DNA of 10,120 nt from QQUD01 sp039029915 (GTDB lineage Bacteria; Chloroflexota; Anaerolineae; Promineifilales; Promineifilaceae). This document shows, in pieces, positions 5,629-10,120 of the stretch. The notes beneath the pieces are model-generated. The model was not told the DNA's origin, did no database searches, and saw only the letters and a list, made by a program, of their open reading frames with translations. Numbering within the stretch: position 1 is the stretch's first letter; each line of letters begins with the position of its first letter. The stretch lies in the NCBI GenBank assembly GCA_039029915.1, contig JBCCFD010000285.1, positions 1 to 10,120 of the forward strand, in the 5' to 3' direction. The position numbers were made by a program, and so were the translations under genes.

Positions 5629-7725
5629 ATGAGTCATTTACCGATTCGGAAACTAACGTTGTACAAACAGGGTATTGGCTACTTTGAGCGTCAGGGACAA
5701 TTTGAGGGAACGGCCGTTTCACTTGTCGTTCCGCGTGAAAACATCAATGACACCCTTAAAAGTTTGCACGTCATTAATAAACAGGGAGGGCGCGTTTTAG
5801 GCGTTGATTACGAGACACCTACTGACAAAAATACGCTGCTAGACGATCTACCGATTAAGCTAAAAAACCGCTCAAGCATGGTCGACCTACTCGTTAGCCT
5901 GCGCGGTTCGCTAATCATGCTTCAATTAAAAAATGATGACTCGAAAACCGGTCGATTGATCGGCGTTGAGTCTTCTTTAGATTCAGAAGGCCAAAATAGT
6001 TCAGTACTTCTGCAGAGGGAAGAAACTCCCTCGCAAATTGACATTTACCCTATTGATCAGCTTAGTGGTATTTCCCTAAAGGACAATCGAGCACAAGCGG
6101 ATGTTAATTTTTTCCTCGATATGAGCCAAATGGAGCAGTCTAAAACGGCCGTATCCATTCAGCTATCTGAAGGTTCACATGACCTAGAAATCGCTTATCT
6201 CGCCCCAAGCCCTACGTGGCGTGTAGGATATCAGCTCAGTTGCACTGGGGATAATGAGGCCGTCCTAACCGGTTGGGGAATATTTGAAAATATTTTGGAA
6301 GAAGATTTAGAAGACGTCAGCCTAACATTAAAATCCGGACGTCCAATTACCTTTGAGTACAATCTTTATGAATCTTACCTACCAACACGTCCTCAGGTAT
6401 CAGACGACCCAACAGCTTTTGAAGAGATTTCACAAAATCCACTTATCGCTGAATCATTAACCACCATATCACACGAAATTCGAACCCCGATTAGCGCAAT
6501 TACGGGGTATGCAGAAATTTTGTTACGCGGCATGTATGGTGACATGACGAAAGAACAGCAAGAAAGCGTTGAGATGATTCAAAAAAGTAGCCAAAAGGTC
6601 TCTGAAGCTGTGGGCAACCTTCTTGGTATTTCTAAAGTGAAGATTGGTCGGGGTGGTCGATTCGAAGGTGACCGCTTTTTAAAACATCAATCTGGCCCAC
6701 TTGGAGATTTGAAGGCGAGCAGTGCTTATTTTATGCCCATGCTGATAGGCAACGCTGAACCTGAGTATTTAACTTATGATGTCGAAACGGCCGTGTCTGT
6801 GCGCCGCAAACAATCAGCTATGGTGCCTATTGTCCAGAAAACCGTTCATTTCAAAGAACTCTGTGTTTACAATGGTGACAAAATGCCAAATCACCCTTTA
6901 CGCGTTTGGCATTTTGAAAATAGCACAGGTAAAGCACTAGAACAGGGACCGGTGACACTCGTTAACCAAGGCACTTATTTGGGGGAAGGTTTGATTCGTT
7001 TTACAGGTGTCGACGACTCCCTTCAAATTCCTTATGCCCTAGAATTTGGCATCGTTGTTTCTGAAAAAGCAGAGAAGGTGACCTCAGGAACATTAGAAAT
7101 CACGTTTGATAAAGAAAAACAGCGTGCAATTGTCAAGCGGTTCACTATTCATTCAACAACCCATATAGCAACAAGCCATATTAAGAAAGAGATTGAGCTT
7201 CTAATTGAACGGCGAGATCCAAATTATGGAGAATTCTTTGAAATGCCCAAACCTTCAACAGAGGAAAAAGGTCATACAAGATGGTCCCTTATCATTCCCG
7301 GCAATCAAGAAGAAACATTCACAATCAAAATTCGAACGATTCAAGAAAATGATGTAGATATCTCGACATGGAAGGAAGAAACGGTTCAAAAACATCACAA
7401 GAAAAAATTAATTTCAGACAATCGCTACGAAAAATTCAAGGCCTATTTTGATGAGGTCTCAAAAGCAAATAAGCTAGTTGAGGAAAATTCAACCCTTCAA
7501 AATGAGCATTTGCTTCTCTTAAATCGGCAACAACAGCTTAGAGAAAATCTTGGTGCGCTGGGTGAATCCAAAAGAGAAAAGGTAATTAGAAATCAAATTT
7601 TAGATGATCTTGAAATAAGCGAGAACCGCAGGCGTGAACTAGAAACCATGCTTGAGCAAATAAATGAGGATTTAAAAACAATTCAAAATAATCAAGATAA
7701 AAAGATTGAGAATATTTTTGATTAA
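5629..7725 (+). CDS. DUF4139-like protein with an embedded HisKA phosphoacceptor domain and C-terminal coiled coil
   Basis: The protein has 698 residues and no signal peptide or membrane segment, so it is probably cytoplasmic. The N-terminus (LPIRKLTLYKQGIGYFERQG) and the segment PSPTWRVGYQL...EDVSLTLKSGRP resemble DUF4140/DUF4139 (MuiA-like) beta-rich proteins of unknown function, and the same fold seems to resume around SVRRKQSAMVPI and the Pro-Leu-Arg-Val-Trp-His segment. Between these, at about 275-338, lies a textbook HisKA domain: SHEIRTPISAITGYAEILL with phosphoacceptor His282, then the second helix ending NLLGISKVKIG. No N, G1 or G2 box of a HATPase follows, so any phosphoryl group must come from another protein, or the domain only dimerises. 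About 600-698 is a Gln/Glu/Lys-rich coiled coil. ATG 5629 is preferred; AAAGGA lies 12 nt upstream, somewhat far. A GTG at 5620 is the alternative, only 3 nt from that site. The gene is divergent from the RSH operon and ends at a strong hairpin terminator. The HisKA call is firm; the DUF4139 assignment is by resemblance. Confidence 0.82.
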   Translation: MSHLPIRKLTLYKQGIGYFERQGQFEGTAVSLVVPRENINDTLKSLHVINKQGGRVLGVDYETPTDKNTLLDDLPIKLKNRSSMVDLLVSLRGSLIMLQLKNDDSKTGRLIGVESSLDSEGQNSSVLLQREETPSQIDIYPIDQLSGISLKDNRAQADVNFFLDMSQMEQSKTAVSIQLSEGSHDLEIAYLAPSPTWRVGYQLSCTGDNEAVLTGWGIFENILEEDLEDVSLTLKSGRPITFEYNLYESYLPTRPQVSDDPTAFEEISQNPLIAESLTTISHEIRTPISAITGYAEILLRGMYGDMTKEQQESVEMIQKSSQKVSEAVGNLLGISKVKIGRGGRFEGDRFLKHQSGPLGDLKASSAYFMPMLIGNAEPEYLTYDVETAVSVRRKQSAMVPIVQKTVHFKELCVYNGDKMPNHPLRVWHFENSTGKALEQGPVTLVNQGTYLGEGLIRFTGVDDSLQIPYALEFGIVVSEKAEKVTSGTLEITFDKEKQRAIVKRFTIHSTTHIATSHIKKEIELLIERRDPNYGEFFEMPKPSTEEKGHTRWSLIIPGNQEETFTIKIRTIQENDVDISTWKEETVQKHHKKKLISDNRYEKFKAYFDEVSKANKLVEENSTLQNEHLLLLNRQQQLRENLGALGESKREKVIRNQILDDLEISENRRRELETMLEQINEDLKTIQNNQDKKIENIFD

Positions 7726-7751
7726 GTGAAACGAAGTTTCTAAATTGTGAA

Positions 7752-7789
7752 AAAACACCCATTGATTTGGAATAATCAATGGGTGTTTT
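7752..7789. terminator. Bidirectional intrinsic terminator between convergent genes
   Basis: A perfect 16-bp inverted repeat (arms AAAACACCCATTGATT and AATCAATGGGTGTTTT) surrounds a 6-nt loop, TGGAAT. The stem ends in T-runs on both strands: TTTT on the plus strand and TTTTT (complement of 7751-7755) on the minus strand. It lies 26 bp after the stop of the DUF4139-like gene and 39 bp after the stop of the convergent formyltransferase gene, so it can serve both. Confidence 0.88.
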
Positions 7790-7828
7790 GAAAAATGACA
7801 AAATCATCTATTCCATATAGGTAAGCGG

Positions 7829-8695
7829 CTACTTTTCTCTTGCTATAGAAACTTTCAGTACCCCATCTTTAGCCTCAAATAGGTAATCATTTTCATTTTT
7901 TTCAATTAGATAACCAGTTTGTCCTGTCATTTGATGATCTACTTGTTCAACCTTTGCCACTTTAAATTGCTTGCCATCAATCATCACGGTGGCTGACTCA
8001 TTAAGGTCCATGCTTAATACAGCCACTTTCCTACTGATATCTTCACAGGATTCTTGCCAATTTATCTCTAAATCTTCATCTGAGAACGGGGCGGCATAGG
8101 TGGCTAAATCATCATCTTGCGCAACGCCCGGATCACCAGCAAGCGCCTTAGCAAACCCTTCATTAATCGTTTCAGTCATCATGCCCAGCCACTGCATCAA
8201 TGTTTCCTGAAGGTGAAACTCACCTGACGGCATGGGGCGTGAGCGCTGGCTTAAAATATGGCCAGTATCATATTCTGGCGCGATCCAATGGACCGTTGAG
8301 CCAAATACAGGTGCGCCATCAAAAAATTGGCGCATGACATTTGGTCCTCGGTAAGCAGGCAAAACGGCTGGGTGAAGGTTCACTGCACCGTGGGTAGGTA
8401 TTTCACAAAGCTCTGGCGTGATGCGATAAGGGAACGAGAAACAGGTGATTAGATCCGGTTTTAATTCGCGAATGAGCGGGGTCGCGACTTTTCTTATTCG
8501 TGTTGTGACCAGTACATCCACATCACGAGGTGCTTTTTGGACAACTTCGGCATAGGATGGCGTTGGCCTAGACTGTGGACCAGGCGTGGTGACTGCCAGG
8601 ACATGCTTGTGACCATTTTCAGTAATCCAGTTGACCAGTAAATCAAAAGCGATTGGCAGGTAATTAAATGTAACAATCCGCAAACTCTCAGACAT
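7829..8695 (-). CDS. Formyltransferase family protein (methionyl-tRNA formyltransferase-like fold)
   Basis: The protein has 288 residues. Family members transfer a formyl group, usually from 10-formyl-tetrahydrofolate, to an amino group. The catalytic core is intact: NLHPAVLPAYRG at 106-117 supplies Asn106 and His108, and DTGHIL from Asp143 supplies the catalytic Asp. The preceding GSTVHW strand is also typical. A C-terminal Fmt-like OB domain (about 205-288) begins with YAAPFSDEDLEINW, matching the start of that domain in true Fmt. However, the N-terminus (RIVTFNYLPIAFDLLVNWI) lacks the usual FxGTPxFA motif and the sequence is shorter than Fmt (about 310). It may therefore act on another amine, such as a nucleotide sugar or amino acid, rather than initiator Met-tRNA. 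ATG 8695 is well supported by AAAAAGGAG with 7 nt between GGAG and the start. It is transcribed divergently from the aminotransferase and ends at the shared terminator. Confidence 0.87.
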   Translation of the reverse strand: MSESLRIVTFNYLPIAFDLLVNWITENGHKHVLAVTTPGPQSRPTPSYAEVVQKAPRDVDVLVTTRIRKVATPLIRELKPDLITCFSFPYRITPELCEIPTHGAVNLHPAVLPAYRGPNVMRQFFDGAPVFGSTVHWIAPEYDTGHILSQRSRPMPSGEFHLQETLMQWLGMMTETINEGFAKALAGDPGVAQDDDLATYAAPFSDEDLEINWQESCEDISRKVAVLSMDLNESATVMIDGKQFKVAKVEQVDHQMTGQTGYLIEKNENDYLFEAKDGVLKVSIAREK

Positions 8696-8723
8696 AGGGC
8701 ATCTCCTTTTTACACCAATTTGA

Positions 8724-8752
8724 ATTATAAACTTTCAAGATGGTAAATAAAA
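8724..8752 (-). promoter_or_regulatory. Candidate promoter of the formyltransferase gene
   Basis: The minus strand carries a perfect TATAAT (8729-8724). Seventeen bases upstream is only a poor -35 (TTTTAT, 8752-8747). Predicted transcription would start near 8717, giving a leader of about 22 nt that contains the strong AAAAAGGAG ribosome binding site. The weak -35 suggests either modest expression or help from an activator. Confidence 0.4.
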
Positions 8753-8779
8753 ATGAGCCATTTGCTTATCCAATTTCAA

Positions 8780-8832
8780 ATTGTCATACTGCAATCAGCT
8801 ATATTGTCTCTTGTAATTCATACATTGTCTCT
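8780..8832. repeat. Three spaced ATTGTC direct repeats upstream of the aminotransferase
   Basis: ATTGTC begins at 8780, 8803 and 8824, so copies are 23 and 21 bp apart, about two helical turns each. The last two share nine bases, ATTGTCTCT. Such phasing would place bound proteins on one face of the DNA. The region is AT-rich, so chance is possible. I could not place a clear sigma-70 promoter for the aminotransferase here. Confidence 0.35.
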
Positions 8833-8842
8833 ATATCATCCC

Positions 8843-8860
8843 CCTTTATAGATATAAAGG
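8843..8860. promoter_or_regulatory. 18-bp palindrome overlapping the aminotransferase ribosome binding site
   Basis: The sequence CCTTTATAGATATAAAGG has perfect 8-bp arms around GA. Its right arm contains most of the AAAGGAG ribosome binding site (8856-8862), which stands 8 nt before ATG 8871. It may be a DNA operator just downstream of the promoter, or, less likely given the tiny loop, an mRNA hairpin that hides the ribosome binding site. Confidence 0.45.
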
Positions 8861-8870
8861 AGTGTGTGTT

Positions 8871-10040
8871 ATGGATGCACCATTTGCAGCCCGCATGGGC
8901 AAAATGCAAAAATCTTTTGTTCGCGAGCTATTGAAAGTGGCTCAGGATCCTTCTTTTATTACATTTGCTGGAGGACTGCCAAACCCAGTAACTTTCCCCA
9001 TTGAGCAAATTTCAATTGCGGCTGAAAAAGTAATGACCCAGCACGGTACAAAGGCGCTCCAGTATGGCGTGAGCATGGGATATGAACCGCTGAGGAAATG
9101 GATTGCCAATCGGTATCAAGAAAAATACGGCATGAACGTCACGGCCGAAAATATCCTTATCACCAATGGCTCCCAGCAAGCGCTTGATCTCATTGCCAAA
9201 GCCATGCTTGATCCTGGTGACAAAGTGATTGTGGAGGCACCAAGCTACATGGGCGGGATTCATGCCTTGCGATTATACGAACCGGTGTTTGATGCTGTGC
9301 CGCTCAATGATGATGGCATAGATACGGCCGTACTTGCCCAAAAGATCAGCGACGCCAAACTAGTCTACACACTGCCAAATTTTCAAAATCCAACCGGTAT
9401 TAGCTACACGCCAGCCATTAAAAAAGAAGTGGCCGAGATTTTTAAATCGACCCGCACCCATTTCATTGAAGATGATCCCTACAATGAGCTGCGGTTTAGC
9501 GGCGAGGACACACCACCCCTATTTTCATATGCACCCGAACTTGGCTTTTTGATGGGCTCTTTTTCTAAAGTCGTGTCGCCCGGCATGCGCATGGGCTGGA
9601 TTTGTGGGCCTTTGCATTTGATGGACAAGATACTGATCGCAAAGCAGGCTTCGGACCTACACTCCAATCAGCTTTCACAATACATCATCCATCAATTTAT
9701 GCTCGACAATGATTACAATGCGCATCTGAAAGGTATCCAGAATTTATACAAAAATCAGCGCGACTTAATGGTGGCTGCTATAAAAAAGCACTTCCCAAGC
9801 AGCATTTCACACACCATTCCGGAGGGCGGCATGTTCCTCTGGACCAGATTACCAGAAGGGATGGATGCCCTAAAGCTGTTCGACAAAGCGGTTGAACAAA
9901 AAGTGGTCTTTGTGCCCGGTCAACCATTTTTTACTGACGGCTCAGGCCAAAATGCCCTGCGCATTAGCTTTTCTATGACCCCCGCTGAGCAAATTGATGA
10001 AGGCGTTCAGCGTTTGGCGCGTGCGATTAAAACTTACTAA
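8871..10040 (+). CDS. PLP-dependent class I aminotransferase (2-aminoadipate transaminase / MocR-like aminotransferase group)
   Basis: The protein has 389 residues, full length for this fold type I group. It moves an amino group between an amino acid and a 2-oxo acid using pyridoxal phosphate. Motifs in order: FAGGLPNP at 32-39 near the N-terminus, typical of LysN/2-aminoadipate-type enzymes; TNGSQQALDLI at 98-108 (PLP phosphate-binding loop); PNFQNPTG at 169-176 with the PLP-contacting Asn173; EDDPYNELRF at 200-209 (PLP ring-binding Asp202 and Tyr204); SFSKVVSPGMRMGW at 230-243 with Schiff-base Lys233; and ALRISFS near the C-terminus with the carboxylate-binding Arg. No GntR-type DNA-binding domain is present, so it is an enzyme and not a MocR regulator. 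ATG 8871 follows AAAGGAG by 8 nt; a GTG at 8862 overlaps that site and is rejected. The true substrate (aminoadipate, branched-chain or aromatic amino acids) cannot be told. Confidence 0.92.
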   Translation: MDAPFAARMGKMQKSFVRELLKVAQDPSFITFAGGLPNPVTFPIEQISIAAEKVMTQHGTKALQYGVSMGYEPLRKWIANRYQEKYGMNVTAENILITNGSQQALDLIAKAMLDPGDKVIVEAPSYMGGIHALRLYEPVFDAVPLNDDGIDTAVLAQKISDAKLVYTLPNFQNPTGISYTPAIKKEVAEIFKSTRTHFIEDDPYNELRFSGEDTPPLFSYAPELGFLMGSFSKVVSPGMRMGWICGPLHLMDKILIAKQASDLHSNQLSQYIIHQFMLDNDYNAHLKGIQNLYKNQRDLMVAAIKKHFPSSISHTIPEGGMFLWTRLPEGMDALKLFDKAVEQKVVFVPGQPFFTDGSGQNALRISFSMTPAEQIDEGVQRLARAIKTY

Positions 10041-10066
10041 CTGGAGTTACACAGTACCATTGTTGC

Positions 10067-10081
10067 AAACCTCTGAGGTTT
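10067..10081. terminator. Small palindrome after the aminotransferase, possible terminator
   Basis: AAACCTC and GAGGTTT are perfect 7-bp arms around a single T, starting 26 bp after the TAA stop. The stem ends in TTT followed by CT, so as an intrinsic terminator it would be weak and its loop must open to at least 3 nt. It could equally be a dispersed palindromic repeat. Nothing else is recognisable from 10082 to the right edge. Confidence 0.35.
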
Positions 10082-10120
10082 CTAAACAGACTGGCAATCA
10101 CTGGCGTTTCTTGAAAAACC

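Larger units (their letters stand above)
1048..9331. repeat. Highly iterated palindrome ACGGCCGT (13 perfect copies)
   Basis: Perfect copies start at 1048, 1367, 1775, 2331, 3188, 3837, 4091, 4534, 4688, 5710, 6145, 6787 and 9324. Six extend to the decamer AACGGCCGTT (1367, 2331, 3837, 4534, 4688 and 5710). An 8-bp palindrome is expected about 0.15 times in a random sequence of this length. All copies lie inside coding regions of four genes on both strands, and none lies in the intergenic gaps. One-mismatch relatives also occur, for example near 3008, 3967, 4893, 5163 and 9141. The pattern resembles HIP1 (GCGATCGC) of cyanobacteria. Confidence 0.85.

Noticed and set aside
5629..7725. Treating this gene as an ordinary sensor histidine kinase
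   Set aside because: Only the phosphoacceptor hairpin is present. No ATP-binding N, G1 or G2 boxes are visible in the following 360 residues, and there are no membrane segments.
7586..7807. Minus-strand 73-codon frame across the end of the DUF4139-like gene
   Set aside because: It crosses the bidirectional terminator hairpin and overlaps the coiled-coil coding region, and it has no recognisable start signal or motif.
8862..8870. GTG at 8862 as the aminotransferase start
   Set aside because: It overlaps the AAAGGAG ribosome binding site that is correctly spaced for ATG 8871.

Overview
The window looks like part of a Chloroflexota (probably Anaerolineae-type) chromosome with moderate GC. This is an inference from protein style: an OmpR-type winged helix joined to an ATPase, an ATPase-fused RelA/SpoT homologue and a DUF4139-like protein. 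No rRNA, tRNA, insertion sequence or CRISPR array was seen. Six protein genes fill nearly all of the sequence. The base composition carries one strong signature: the 8-bp palindrome ACGGCCGT occurs 13 times, against about 0.15 expected for a random sequence.

Layout. (1) At the left edge is the 3' two thirds of a beta-hydroxyacid dehydrogenase (+). (2) Converging on it is a two-gene minus-strand operon, read from 5332 down to 655. Its first gene is a 1087-residue long-type RelA/SpoT homologue (HD, synthetase, TGS, Zn-finger and ACT domains) with a complete extra P-loop ATPase domain at its C-terminus. Its second gene overlaps the first by 8 nt and encodes another ATPase ending in an OmpR/PhoB-type winged-helix DNA-binding domain. 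By eye, the RSH part has lost key residues of both the hydrolase and the synthetase centres, so it may be a sensor rather than an enzyme. A perfect 22-bp inverted repeat overlaps a good promoter whose predicted start site is the A of the chosen ATG, which suggests a regulated leaderless transcript. (3) Divergent from the operon (+, 5629-7725) is a 698-residue DUF4139-like protein. A histidine-kinase phosphoacceptor (HisKA) domain is embedded in its middle, no kinase ATPase domain is present, and a coiled coil closes the protein. (4) A strong bidirectional hairpin terminator separates it from a convergent formyltransferase-family gene (-, 7829-8695). (5) Divergent from that is a class I PLP aminotransferase of the 2-aminoadipate/MocR-like group (+, 8871-10040), with an 18-bp palindrome over its ribosome binding site. 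A short palindrome follows its stop codon.

The part most likely to be new is 655-7725. It holds an apparently degenerate alarmone-type sensor fused to an ATPase, a coupled ATPase-DNA-binding partner, and a divergent protein carrying an orphan phosphoacceptor domain. I infer a signalling function linking RSH-type sensing to transcription through paired NTPase domains. The sequence does not show a ligand, target genes or any link to the HisKA protein beyond adjacency. The flanking metabolic genes appear ordinary.
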